The notes under the pieces are model-generated. The model did not search any database and was not told the DNA's origin. It saw nothing but the letters and a program-made list of their open reading frames with translations. Shown piece by piece: positions 35,774 through 46,310 of a stretch of DNA of 64,000 nucleotides. Every line of letters begins with the position of its first letter. The first letter of the stretch is position 1. The translations under genes and the position numbers were made by a program. This DNA comes from Dioscorea cayenensis subsp. rotundata. Its lineage: Eukaryota > Streptophyta > Magnoliopsida > Dioscoreales > Dioscoreaceae. Location of the stretch: positions 1,798,001 through 1,862,000 of the forward strand of contig NC_052484.1 in the NCBI RefSeq assembly GCF_009730915.1, read 5' to 3'.

Positions 35774-38309
35774 GTGCATTAGAAAATAAAAATGAAAAAA
35801 AAAAATGATAAGGAGGAATCCTCACCTGACCCTTCCAGTTGGTCTTACAAACCATGGTTATGAGAACTAAAGTCTGAGCAATGTAACCAGATATCATCCC
35901 AATCCATATTCCCTAACACAAGTACAAAATTCCACAGTTGAGATAGACAAAATGTAGGTTTACATTTGACAAAAACCCTACCATTCAATAAACATGTGTA
36001 AAATCATTTAATTAATGCAAATTAAATAACTTACTTTTCTATAAAATAATGCCTTACAAGCCCACCTCATAATTAAAAATATATGGAGCACTTTACCATC
36101 TCCATGATAAAATAAAATTAGTATATATATATATGTATAATGCTAGATCTCATTGGCAAATTATAGTACATATCATTAGACAGAGATGTTCACATATTTT
36201 GATTTGGGTTAATTTAGGATAAAATCTTAATCATTCTGAACTAATCTAAACCAAACTGCACAAGACTTGTTAAAAAAAAAAAAAGTCCAAGATGAACTAC
36301 CCTATAATAGAATAATATTTTATTTTTCTCCTAACTCAAAGTTTGAGTGGTCAAATCTATTCCGTGACTTGTCCGCATCTCCCAAAAAAATAAATTAATA
36401 ATAATAATAATATGGAGAAAAGAGAAAGAGACACCTGCCAGCCCCAATGAAAAAAAAATCCAAGAGTAGCAGCAAGAGGAAGGCCAAGGAGATAATAGCA
36501 ACCTAAGTTGATATAAGCAACAAGACCTTGCCATCCCCCTCCAATGATTGCTCCTGCTCATAATTCATCAACTAATTGAAATCAAAGCATGAGAAAAAAT
36601 AAAAATAAAAGAGATTTTACTTGAATATCCTGCAAAACTGCATGATAATTTACAAAGGTTTTAATTTGCACCAGTTCCTATAATTTTGTTTTATTTGCAA
36701 CCCTTAGAATAACTTTTAATGTTATAAAGTGGGTTAAAATAAATTTCTTTTGCTCATCAAAAAATCATTTTAATTTATGTTTAAAAACCTTAGAAGGTAG
36801 AAAGTAAAACCTACAGTTTATATAATCCTGCTAAAACAGTATTTGACTTCCCTACAAAAATACCTTAACAGTTATTAAGCTCTTGGCTGCAACAATATGA
36901 CCAAACTGGGTTTATGACGGTGGATGATCATATGGGAGTAATATCATTTACAAACAAAAGGTATATGTAAACAATATTATGGTAATTAGCAAAAGTAAAT
37001 TACCTGTCAATGTAGATTGAATGCAGGTAATCATCAAGGCAATGGCAAGAAGGTAAACTGCAGTAGAAGCTGAATCTTGAACTTCTTTGCTGCTGGTGAA
37101 CAACAATGGGAACTTGTTCCAGGTTGCTAAGATCAGTATAGATGAGACAAGGCCGATGAATAGTGTTGTCAAGCCAGAGATGATAACTGCATACTTCCCT
37201 GCCCTCGGCCGGCCTGACCCAAGCTCATTTGACAGCCTCACACTGATGGAAAACAAGGAATACATACAATGAACCAGGATTATGTATTCAAACCAAATAT
37301 TATTTGATCAATTGAAGTGTGTATTGAAACTCTCATCACTAATAATATTTAGTTCACCTTGTTGCTGACATGAATCCAATGACCAACATATGCTCCCAAG
37401 TATTTATGTTCAGCCTGAGAAAATAACAAGCATTTCATTGTACATAAATAGTAATTTTTTTCACAGAAATACACTTTTACACAAATACGAACTTCATAGA
37501 AGTATATAAACAGTTATAAGCTTCTATAACGGTACAAATGGAAATCTCCTCAATAGAAATTCAACAAGCACATATGTTTGAAAATGTTTCCTTCAAAGGG
37601 GCCCCATGACTCATACTCAGAGATTCGTTAATGTCAGAATATATCAAAAACCCATCTAAATAACAAACAACTATAAACCATACCAGATGGAGACTGATGC
37701 AACTGTAACCTCTGCTTTGTTTAGGAGGCCAGTGAGAAACACAATGAGAGCACTATACCAATCACTGAACAGAAGCATGAAAGCAGATGAAAGAGAGAGC
37801 TTGATGAAAGGCCACAAGTCCTTGAAAGCAAACCATGAAAAACCACTCCATGCATCCTTGCACCAAAACATAATGTAGATCACTTGAAACAAAGCCGCCG
37901 CACATGAAGACACATCATATGCTATAGCCGCCCCAGTTGATCCCCATTCTAAGACAGAGGTGAAGAGCCAAAGCACACCAAGATGAAGAGCAAGGGTTAT
38001 GAAAGCAATGTATGCAAGAGGCAAGACCTTGCTCTGAGTTAGGAGGAACTTTTGGCAAGGGTAGGAAATGGCAATGGCAAATTGGTGAGGGAGAATGAGA
38101 AGGGCAAAGCGGCCAGCGAGGACGGCAATATCAGGTTGTTGGCCAAGGAAGGAGAGGATGGGGGTCGCAAAGATGTAGATCGGTGACATGAGGATGGAGG
38201 AGATGATGAGGATGATCCATGTACGTTGCATGTAAATGCTGAGCATGCCTACTTGCCCTGCTCCAACTGCTTGCCCGCTTAGCGTCTCTAGAGCACTCCC
38301 CATGCTGAG
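34931..38309 (-). CDS. MATE copy C: DETOXIFICATION transporter, exons 2-7 (exon 1 not visible)
   Basis: Exons: 37684-38309, 37358-37414, 37004-37242, 36435-36553, 35826-35912, 34931-34981. Lengths are identical to copy B (626, 57, 239, 119, 87, 51) and all splice sites and the stop are intact. The sequence runs MGSALETLSGQAVGAGQVGM, FLGQQPDIAVLAGRFAL, SVRLSNELGSGRPRAGKYAV, then VIKAEKRLQFWSGEDQ. Clearly more diverged than B and D are from each other. Intron 1 runs into the gap at 38488. The next assembled sequence is an LTR end and a LINE, so exon 1 (about 90 residues, first helix) is in the gap, displaced by insertions, or lost. Could be functional if exon 1 exists. An ATG is present within exon 2 but would drop helix 1. 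Confidence 0.8.
35300..35750. repeat. Dispersed repeat, copy 2, inside MATE copy C intron 6
   Basis: Inverted relative to the copy at 32060-32500. Its right end is CATTTTCCC preceded by AGTTATAATT. Absent from intron 6 of copies B and D, which carry the twin-hairpin element instead. (AT)n runs flank it at about 35221-35256 and 35745-35771. Confidence 0.55.
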
Positions 38310-38487
38310 CTGTTTGATGGTTCTTTGTATTAAAAATAGAAAATAAGAACAGGATTAATGTTATAAGAATGACAAGATCATCTTCAAATGTGAATATTCA
38401 ACTATAATATTCTAACATATCCACATTTTATCTAATTCTAGCGCATAAAGCACTGAATGTTTGATAAAAAATGGAAACATCCTTCAA

Positions 38488-39487
38488 NNNNNNNNNNNNN
38501 NNNNNNNNNNNNNNNNNNNNNNNNNNNNNNNNNNNNNNNNNNNNNNNNNNNNNNNNNNNNNNNNNNNNNNNNNNNNNNNNNNNNNNNNNNNNNNNNNNNN
38601 NNNNNNNNNNNNNNNNNNNNNNNNNNNNNNNNNNNNNNNNNNNNNNNNNNNNNNNNNNNNNNNNNNNNNNNNNNNNNNNNNNNNNNNNNNNNNNNNNNNN
38701 NNNNNNNNNNNNNNNNNNNNNNNNNNNNNNNNNNNNNNNNNNNNNNNNNNNNNNNNNNNNNNNNNNNNNNNNNNNNNNNNNNNNNNNNNNNNNNNNNNNN
38801 NNNNNNNNNNNNNNNNNNNNNNNNNNNNNNNNNNNNNNNNNNNNNNNNNNNNNNNNNNNNNNNNNNNNNNNNNNNNNNNNNNNNNNNNNNNNNNNNNNNN
38901 NNNNNNNNNNNNNNNNNNNNNNNNNNNNNNNNNNNNNNNNNNNNNNNNNNNNNNNNNNNNNNNNNNNNNNNNNNNNNNNNNNNNNNNNNNNNNNNNNNNN
39001 NNNNNNNNNNNNNNNNNNNNNNNNNNNNNNNNNNNNNNNNNNNNNNNNNNNNNNNNNNNNNNNNNNNNNNNNNNNNNNNNNNNNNNNNNNNNNNNNNNNN
39101 NNNNNNNNNNNNNNNNNNNNNNNNNNNNNNNNNNNNNNNNNNNNNNNNNNNNNNNNNNNNNNNNNNNNNNNNNNNNNNNNNNNNNNNNNNNNNNNNNNNN
39201 NNNNNNNNNNNNNNNNNNNNNNNNNNNNNNNNNNNNNNNNNNNNNNNNNNNNNNNNNNNNNNNNNNNNNNNNNNNNNNNNNNNNNNNNNNNNNNNNNNNN
39301 NNNNNNNNNNNNNNNNNNNNNNNNNNNNNNNNNNNNNNNNNNNNNNNNNNNNNNNNNNNNNNNNNNNNNNNNNNNNNNNNNNNNNNNNNNNNNNNNNNNN
39401 NNNNNNNNNNNNNNNNNNNNNNNNNNNNNNNNNNNNNNNNNNNNNNNNNNNNNNNNNNNNNNNNNNNNNNNNNNNNNNNNNNNNNNN
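38488..39487. other. Assembly gap (1000 N)
   Basis: Exactly 1000 N, placeholder length. Left side is intron 1 of MATE copy C; right side is the 3' part of an LTR. The missing DNA holds at least the 5' part of that LTR. Confidence 0.95.
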
Positions 39488-40096
39488 TGAAGGATATATA
39501 TACTTCTGTTGACATATTTATATATACGGAAATATTTTGGAGTTATATGTATATTTATAAAAGATTCTTTTATTTGGACATAATTATTGTGGTCTTATAT
39601 CTTTTTAGAATTATGCTAATTCACTCACTGAGTAACATCGCTACTCACCCACTTCCCTATTTTTCCTAAGTTTAGCATAGCACAGTGGTGCTCCGTTAGG
39701 AGCTATGCAGCGTAGTATGCATTTGTGGTAATGGTTCGGTTGGGCCTTACTATTTTTTTGAGCATATTTAGTGGATCCACTAGAATGTTATAGAGTTTTA
39801 CTTGTTATTTCTTATCTATTCTTTTCTGTACTTGTATTTGATTTTTGTGTGATATATCATTGTATACTTATTTGTATACTCATTTGTATACTCATTCTTT
39901 TCCTTGTACTTGTCTGACAAAATCTTTCTTGAATCATTTGTGTGATCTTTTGTTTTTTTCGATGATAGTGAATAAGTATGAGCATGTATTCTCTCTTGTA
40001 AGCGTTACGACAATTAGAGGGTTTGATGGTGTGTATCCTTCCTCGAGATTATCACGGTGGTTGTCGTCTGCCTGGTCCACAAGTCGGGGTGTGACA
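39488..40096. mobile_element. 3' part of a gypsy-like LTR, nested in a LINE
   Basis: Related to the solo LTR at 19191-21297: CACTGAGTAACATCG-TACTCACCCACTTCC, GTGGATCCACTAGAATG and the terminal CGGGGTGTGACA. It ends at 40096. LINE coding sequence follows at once (TACTTACCCTGGAAAATC), with TACTT the likely TSD. The 5' end is in the assembly gap. Confidence 0.65.
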
Positions 40097-40790
40097 TACT
40101 TACCCTGGAAAATCTTGCCAAAAGAAGATGCATTAAAATCCTAATTGCAACCTGTGTGTTCTATAATGCGACAATCGAGGCAATAGACCACTTGTTCCTC
40201 GACCGCCCTGTTGTAGCACATATTTGGCAACACTTCAATAGGAGTCTTGAAGTTAACCGCCTCTCATACTGCCTTCATGATATGTGGGGGCTTTGGCGAG
40301 CCCTTTTTTAGAGGACAACTCAAAGAAACCTGAGACAACCTAGCTAGAGCTATTATTTGGACTATTTTGCTTGAATGGAATAGGCCCGTTTTTTATTCAG
40401 TTTTCCTCTCATTTCCCTCTTTAATTGCAAAGATTACTTACTTGTTCTTATCTTGGATCTCTACAAAATCTGAGTAGAAGAGACACAAGTTAGAGCCAGC
40501 CAATGTAATCAAAATGAGCCTAGAGCAGATGATTCACAGCACAAGCTGAGTCCTTCTAGTTTGCATGTTAGCTAGAGTAGCCTCCCTGGGGGCAGCTTGT
40601 GTCTATATATTTTATTGGGGGCATTCCATGGCTTTTGTTTTTCTGTAGTTTTTTTCTTCTTTCACTTTGTTTGTTCCAAGTCTAATAGATTATCTTGCAT
40701 CTTCTATGTGCCTTTCTTGGCAGTTGTACTTAGTTGTTTTAAAAATAAACATGATTTATCCACTTCGTCAAATAAATAAAATAAAATAAT
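40097..40790 (+). mobile_element. LINE 3' fragment (zf-RVT region and 3' UTR)
   Basis: Directly after the LTR the plus strand reads LTLENLAKRRCIKI...CVFYNATIEAIDHLFLDRPVVAHIWQHF. This is the zinc-binding reverse-transcriptase (zf-RVT) tail common to plant L1-type LINEs, although the first Cys of the finger looks replaced (CVFYNATIEAIDHLFL instead of CxxC). The fragment ends with GATTTATCCACTT and an A-rich (AAATAAAATAAAATAA) tail near 40770-40790, matching the 3' ends of other LINE copies in the window. Dead element. Confidence 0.7.
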
Positions 40791-40999
40791 ATGAGCCAGT
40801 ATTCTTATTAGTGTCTCAACTTGGTGCACTCTCTGGAAAATTTGAATTGACTGAATAAAGGAGGAAATGGCAGAGATATTTTCCCGTACCTCATTGGATG
40901 TAAAAGAATAAGATTTATTGAAAATAAAATTAAATGATCTTTTTATAATCTTATTTTGTTTCTAATTATACCAATAATGTATGCAAACTTGAAGGAAAA

Positions 41000-41300
41000 A
41001 TGCCCTTTTTATCATAATCATATATCTTTACTGATTGCTAGGAAGCTGTTCAAGCTATTACTCAGTAGGGGTCTGAAATTTATTAGAGCCAGATTAACAT
41101 GCTTAATAACATCAAGCAGCTTATCTCTGATTTGCAGTGTCCTAGCATTACCTCTATTCCCAGAGATTGGAATCAACTTACAAATATGCTTGCTGTTCAG
41201 CAAAAAATTTCTCCTACACTACCATTATTTCATCAAGGAATGGAGAAGCCGAAATTATTAATGAGAGGAGTTGTGAGTCATGGATTTTACTTTTAATCTT
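41000..41300 (+). pseudogene. Retroelement RNase H-like remnant
   Basis: Plus-strand frame with in-frame stops reading EAVQAITQ, then INMLNNIKQLISDLQCPSIT, SIPRDWNQLTNMLA and FHQGMEKPKLLMRGV. The IPRDWNQLTNMLA block resembles the C-terminal motif of RNase H domains attached to plant LINEs (IPRxxNxxADxLA). Short, broken and without neighbouring domains. Confidence 0.45.
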
Positions 41301-42131
41301 GTTTATTTTCCCTCTTGTTTTCTTTGTCTATTCAACTTGCTCCTGCAGCAAGTGGCTATATATAATTTAAGAGAAAGGTCTATTTAACAAAATTAGATAT
41401 TTATGAGCTGTTAATTAAGAACACTTTGCCTCTTCCAATTGAGATTTTGGACTTCCATTGGACTATTGATTCATATTGGAAAAGTCATATAAAGAACATA
41501 TTCGCATATCGTACACCAAGCATTGATCTTGCTAATTGAACTGACATGAAAATGATATGCTTCCATTTCATTCTGAATTCAAACTCCCTTCGCTTTTGGT
41601 CTTCATGTTGGGGGGATATAGCAAAAGTCTTGCTCACTCTGAAACACAAAAATTAAAAATTAAAAACAAAAAGTCATTAAGAATGCAACACATTGGAAAG
41701 GAAACAATAAAGTTGGCGGTCTGCCAATACTAAATAACACCGGCATTGATACTCCAGAGCATCCTTATCAAGCTTCTAAAAATTTCTTGAAAGAAAATTA
41801 TGTAAGATTATGATAAAAACGACACTAACTCAACAAAGTACGGAGAAATATCTCTACTATTTTTTTTATAGAATGTGTAAAGCAGGAATTTATTAATGAT
41901 ATCTTTACTATTTTTTCTCTATTCTCTCTCAATTCAAATATACTAGAGTGGGGGACCAACTCAGCCCTAAGAGTCCTTACTCATACAGTTCTAAGTAATA
42001 TTACAACTATATTGACAAGAAATGGTAAACATAATCTTCATATTTTACTTTTGTAATGAGATGCCAAGGTAGAAAATATTGTTTTGTTTTTGTATATCAA
42101 AGGAGATAGGATAAATTATAGTTTCAACAAA
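41301..42131. other. 3' flank of the NLR gene
   Basis: AT-rich noncoding DNA with no recognisable element. Confidence 0.4.
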
Positions 42132-45100
42132 CTAAATATCGAGAATTAAAAACAAAAAATGAAAAAGGGAAGAAAATGGCACCTGGCTATGAAGTTTGTG
42201 GGAAAAGACATATATGAAACAGGCAATAGCACAAATGAACATTGCTGATAGAAGGAAGGGATTTGTGGTTGTCCACTTCAAAGCTTGTTTGTCACTAGAA
42301 CTAATCCCACTAGGAACTTGGGTTGTCTGTTTTGGCTGTATTCCTATTTGTTTATATGAGATGGGAGAGAGAAGGTTATAATAGTCTCCTCCAAGCTTGC
42401 ATAACCTCTCTAACTCTGGGCATCCTTGGAGTGTCAGTGATTTAATACTAGGAAGTAGTTGTTGGAGGCCTTCTGGGAATGACTTCAGCATCGGACAATC
42501 TTGAATATGTAGTGACTCAAGGGAAGTGAGGCCTTGCATCCCGTCTGACAGAGATACCAGCTTGGGACATTCAGATAACCATAAATAGAATAGTGAAGTA
42601 AGGTGTCCCATTTCTGGAGACAAACACTTGATGCCTGGACAATTGTCAATAATCAAGGATTGGAGTGATTTAGGACATATAGGCAATTCTCTCAGGGCAT
42701 TGCAGTACGAAACATTCAGATACCTTAGAGATGAAAGATTCCGCAAAACAAATGTCAAGGATAGCTGATTGCAATCGGCAATACATAATTTCTCAAGTGA
42801 CGACTTCATGGCTGTCGTTTCGTCTTCATCTTCTAGCAAGGAAACCAACTCCTGGCTACAAGAATTTATCCTCAAACTCCGAAGAGATTTCAAATGCTTG
42901 AAGAATCTTCTTTCCGTGGGCATGACAGAGATTTGTGTCTCACAGAATGATTTTATTATCACTAAATCTTCCAGAGTGGGGATGGGTGGCATGGTTGTCA
43001 ACTTGGGGCATCCTGTAATATCCATATGAATGAGGCATGGAAACAAGGACAGATTTGCTTCTCTACCCTCCTCCAAATACCACCACTCTAGGTTCTTCAT
43101 TGATTTCAACACTAGAGTCTTTAATGCAGGGAAAGGTTGCAGCGCATTGCTCCTTTTACTGTTAACAATGTGTTTGATGCCATCCATTTCATGCATTTTG
43201 AGAGACTCAAGACAGGGTAATATCTCTAGTAACAAAGTTGTCAACTTGGGGCATCCTCTAATATCCATCCTAATAAGGCATGGAAACAAGGACAAATTTG
43301 ATTCTCTATCCTCCTCCACACACCACCCCTCTAGGTTCTTCATTGATTTCAACTCTAGAATCTTCAATGCTTGGAAAGATTGCAGTGTATTGCTTCTTCT
43401 GTTGTGAACAATGTGTTTGATGCCATCCATTTCTATCATAATAAGATGCTCAAGAGAGGGTAATATCTCTAGTGGCGTTGTCAACTTGGGACATCTTGTA
43501 ATATGTATAAAAGTAAGGTGGGGAAACAAGGAGAGATTTGCTTCGCTACCCTCCTCCACACACCAGCCCTCTAGGTTCCTCAGTCCAGACAACGTCAAAT
43601 TCTTCAATGCAGGGAAAGATTGCAGTGCATTGCCTCCTCTGTTGTTAACAATGTGTTTGATGCCATCCATTTCATACATAAAAAGATCCTCAAGACAGGG
43701 TAATATCTCTAGTGCCGTTGTCAACTTGGGGCATTTTGTAATATTTATAAAAGTAAGCCGCGGAAACAAGGACTGATTTTCTTCTCTACCCTCCTCCACA
43801 CACCAGCCCTCTAGATTCTTCATTGATTCTAGCTCTAGCGTCTTCAATGCAGGGAACAATTGCAGCGCATTGCCTCTTCTATTGTTAACAATGTGTTTGA
43901 TGCCATCCAATTTACTGATTTTGAGAGACTCGAGACATGGTAATATCTCAAGTGGAGGGAGTTGCTCACATGCTCTGCATTTAAGCAGTTCCAAGTGATG
44001 TAGATATTGGAATTGTTGCCTTTCTCTCATCCACATTGGAAATTGTTTGCCAGGATAATGACTAACAATAAGTTCTTTTACTCCACCGTGAGGTTTTAAG
44101 GCTTCCAACACCTCCTTCGCATTTTCCATCGAACAACATTCATCATCTCCCCAACTTAATTTTAATATGTGAATATGTTGTTTGTTACCCAAATTAGCCT
44201 TTCTAGCATCATCAGCATTTTTCACCTTCTGGAGGTTATACAAAGCAAGTTCACCAAAGAGATTTAAGGACTTTAATTGTCCTATGTTGTTCTCTGCATC
44301 AACTTCCACAGTATATGCTGTTAGAGATTTCAAGTTTTGTAATTGATGCAAACCAGGAGGGAGTGCCTCAAACTCTGGCCAATAATCAATAAGGAGATGT
44401 CTAAGACTGTCCATGTATGTTATGCTCTTGGGAAGCTTGGAAAGTTCATAACAACCATAAAGATTCAATGTCTGCAGATTAACCAACATACAAATTGATT
44501 CTGGTAGTTTCCTAATACCAGTAAAAGAAATATCAAGGTATCTTAGATGGTGCAAATGCTCTATTGAGGCAGGCAACTCTTCAATGTCTGCTTCACTCAA
44601 GTCGAGCACTCTCACCAACTTCAGCTTTGACAATAGTCTATAGTCTCTTTGACAATATAGCACAGTATGGATGATGGAGCAATCACCTTGGTTATAATTT
44701 TCATCAAATTGTAAATTTAAATGGCGTGGCCTTCGTGGGATTTTGGTAGTTGGACTGCTTTTCAACAATGGGAAGCATTCATTCTCCATAACAAAAAGTG
44801 CGAGATCATGGATGAGATGGTGCATCTTACACACTCTTCCATATTTACTTGCGTCAAGAGAATAATCATTTTGTAAAAGAGACCTCCTTATCAACTCAGT
44901 GAAAACGTCTCGCCCTTCAACATTCATATCATTCCCTTTTCCGTTTTGAGATGGAATAAACCCCTGAGCCATCCAAAATTGAATAAGCCTCCCTTCCACA
45001 ATATCGTCATCCTTTGGTAATATGGCACAGAAGGCAAAGCATTTCTTTAAATGAGTAGGCAAATCAACATAGCTTAGCCACAGCTCTGGTATGATTTTAT

Positions 45101-46310
45101 TTTCTGTATGTTGTAACTTCCATGTTTCATTTTCTAACACAGCCTGCCATTCACTTTCTTCACTCTTGCAACTCATAATACACCCCAATACTTCTACGGC
45201 AAGAGGCAACCCTTGACATTTTTTGACAATCTTTTCACCAATTTCCACCAATTTTGGTTGCTTCGGTGCACCTATAGCAAATGCTTTCTTTTCAAATAAA
45301 GCCCAAGAGGATTTTTCTGATAAACCCCTTAGAATATGATGTTTCTGTGCACCCATTACTCTGGAGCATTTCTCATTGCGTGTGGTCACGAGAATTCTGC
45401 TTCCTTCTCCTCCATCAAGCAACATGTTTCTAAGAGCATCCCACTTTTGGAAATCTTCATTCCATACATCGTCTAATACCAGCAAGTATTTCTTCTGTTC
45501 CAAGACTTTTCGCAGATGCTGTTGCAGCACCTCCATGTTTGTATGATCGCAAATCTCCTCAGAAGCTGTATGTATGATCTTTGCTGCAAGCTTTGGCAAA
45601 TCAAAATCATCAGAAACACATACCCATATATGCAGTTCAAAATGCTTCTGGACTTCTTCATCTCTGTAGACTAACTGAGCAAGTGTTGTCTTACCCAAAC
45701 CACCCATACCGACTATAGAAACCACAGCAATTTTTTCTTCAAAACAATCACTGATCAGCATCTGCACTAACTTCTTTTTGTCTTCATCTCTTCCAATAAC
45801 TCGTGATTCATGCACATACGAGTAGGTTTGAGGTCTGTTCCTCAAAAGTTTTTTGTTATTGTTTTCAACAGCCCTGAGGTTGAACTTGTGCATCTCCTTA
45901 ATGAGGCGATCTATTCTCTCATTGACTTTTCTGAGCTTCTTCCCCAACTGGAGCTTAAATAAGAGTGGATTATGATCAAGAGAAAAGAATCCACGCACCT
46001 TGCTTCTTGGTCGACCAGAAAGCTCTGCCTTGCGGTGGATGAGTAGTAGTTCATGCGTCTTGGCCTCGTCAAGAACGTCTTCAGAGTCATAGATTGCATC
46101 TTTGAGCAGCAAAAGCCAGCACCTGACAGCCTGGTCCGTCAACTGCCTCTCCTCTGCATCTTCAACAAGTGGTTGGATAAACAGTAAGGATATGCGGAGC
46201 TTTTGGAGCTGCTCAGGAACTCCATCCCAAACGGGTCCCAGATATTGAAGGGCATGAAGCGTCGATAACTCGGTGATCGTCTCCAAGGTATTGGCAAAAA
46301 CTCCTGCCAT
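42132..46310 (-). CDS. CC-NB-ARC-LRR disease-resistance protein (RGA-type NLR), 1392 aa, single exon
   Basis: The Rx-N-type coiled-coil domain occupies about 1-150 with an EDVLDE motif at 77-82. In the NB-ARC domain are the P-loop GMGGLGKTT (201-209), RNBS-A (IWVCVSDDFDL), kinase-2 LLVLDDVW (276-283), RNBS-B GSRILVTTR (303-311), GLPLAVEVLG (367-376) and RNBS-D CFAFCAILPKDD. The MHD site is MHH (496-498). LRRs run from about 540 to 1335, with four nearly identical 80-residue units at about 790-1100. Residues 1350-1373 form a hydrophobic helix (NPFLLSAMFICAIACFIYVF). NLRs of this class are nucleotide-switched intracellular immune receptors. The family is certain; the pathogen recognised is unknown. 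A donor-like CAG/GTGCCA near 42182 could splice out the last 16 residues. No frameshift or stop was found. Confidence 0.93.
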   Translation of the reverse strand: MAGVFANTLETITELSTLHALQYLGPVWDGVPEQLQKLRISLLFIQPLVEDAEERQLTDQAVRCWLLLLKDAIYDSEDVLDEAKTHELLLIHRKAELSGRPRSKVRGFFSLDHNPLLFKLQLGKKLRKVNERIDRLIKEMHKFNLRAVENNNKKLLRNRPQTYSYVHESRVIGRDEDKKKLVQMLISDCFEEKIAVVSIVGMGGLGKTTLAQLVYRDEEVQKHFELHIWVCVSDDFDLPKLAAKIIHTASEEICDHTNMEVLQQHLRKVLEQKKYLLVLDDVWNEDFQKWDALRNMLLDGGEGSRILVTTRNEKCSRVMGAQKHHILRGLSEKSSWALFEKKAFAIGAPKQPKLVEIGEKIVKKCQGLPLAVEVLGCIMSCKSEESEWQAVLENETWKLQHTENKIIPELWLSYVDLPTHLKKCFAFCAILPKDDDIVEGRLIQFWMAQGFIPSQNGKGNDMNVEGRDVFTELIRRSLLQNDYSLDASKYGRVCKMHHLIHDLALFVMENECFPLLKSSPTTKIPRRPRHLNLQFDENYNQGDCSIIHTVLYCQRDYRLLSKLKLVRVLDLSEADIEELPASIEHLHHLRYLDISFTGIRKLPESICMLVNLQTLNLYGCYELSKLPKSITYMDSLRHLLIDYWPEFEALPPGLHQLQNLKSLTAYTVEVDAENNIGQLKSLNLFGELALYNLQKVKNADDARKANLGNKQHIHILKLSWGDDECCSMENAKEVLEALKPHGGVKELIVSHYPGKQFPMWMRERQQFQYLHHLELLKCRACEQLPPLEILPCLESLKISKLDGIKHIVNNRRGNALQLFPALKTLELESMKNLEGWCVEEGREENQSLFPRLTFINITKCPKLTTALEILPCLEDLFMYEMDGIKHIVNNRGGNALQSFPALKNLTLSGLRNLEGWCVEEGSEANLSLFPHLTFIHITRCPKLTTPLEILPSLEHLIMIEMDGIKHIVHNRRSNTLQSFQALKILELKSMKNLEGWCVEEDRESNLSLFPCLIRMDIRGCPKLTTLLLEILPCLESLKMHEMDGIKHIVNSKRSNALQPFPALKTLVLKSMKNLEWWYLEEGREANLSLFPCLIHMDITGCPKLTTMPPIPTLEDLVIIKSFCETQISVMPTERRFFKHLKSLRSLRINSCSQELVSLLEDEDETTAMKSSLEKLCIADCNQLSLTFVLRNLSSLRYLNVSYCNALRELPICPKSLQSLIIDNCPGIKCLSPEMGHLTSLFYLWLSECPKLVSLSDGMQGLTSLESLHIQDCPMLKSFPEGLQQLLPSIKSLTLQGCPELERLCKLGGDYYNLLSPISYKQIGIQPKQTTQVPSGISSSDKQALKWTTTNPFLLSAMFICAIACFIYVFSHKLHSQVPFSSLFHFLFLILDI
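43000..43945 (-). repeat. Four tandem 240-bp LRR-coding units inside the NLR
   Basis: The coding sequence repeats with a period of 240, 240 and 243 bp. Plus-strand landmarks TGCAGYGYAT occur at 43138, 43381, 43621 and 43861. Each is followed by the complement of DGIKHIVN and flanked by the complement of NLEGWCVEE and CPKLTT. In protein, each unit reads LEILPCLE...MDGIKHIV...FPALK...NLEGWCVEE...SLFP...CPKLTT. Confidence 0.9.

Noticed and set aside
38457..39669. Several long open frames across 38.5-39.7 kb on both strands
   Set aside because: Span the second run of N; artefacts.
42769..43776. Plus-strand frames of 86-125 codons opposite the NLR
   Set aside because: Antisense of the repeated LRR units; their repetition follows from the tandem LRRs, with no independent start or splice context.
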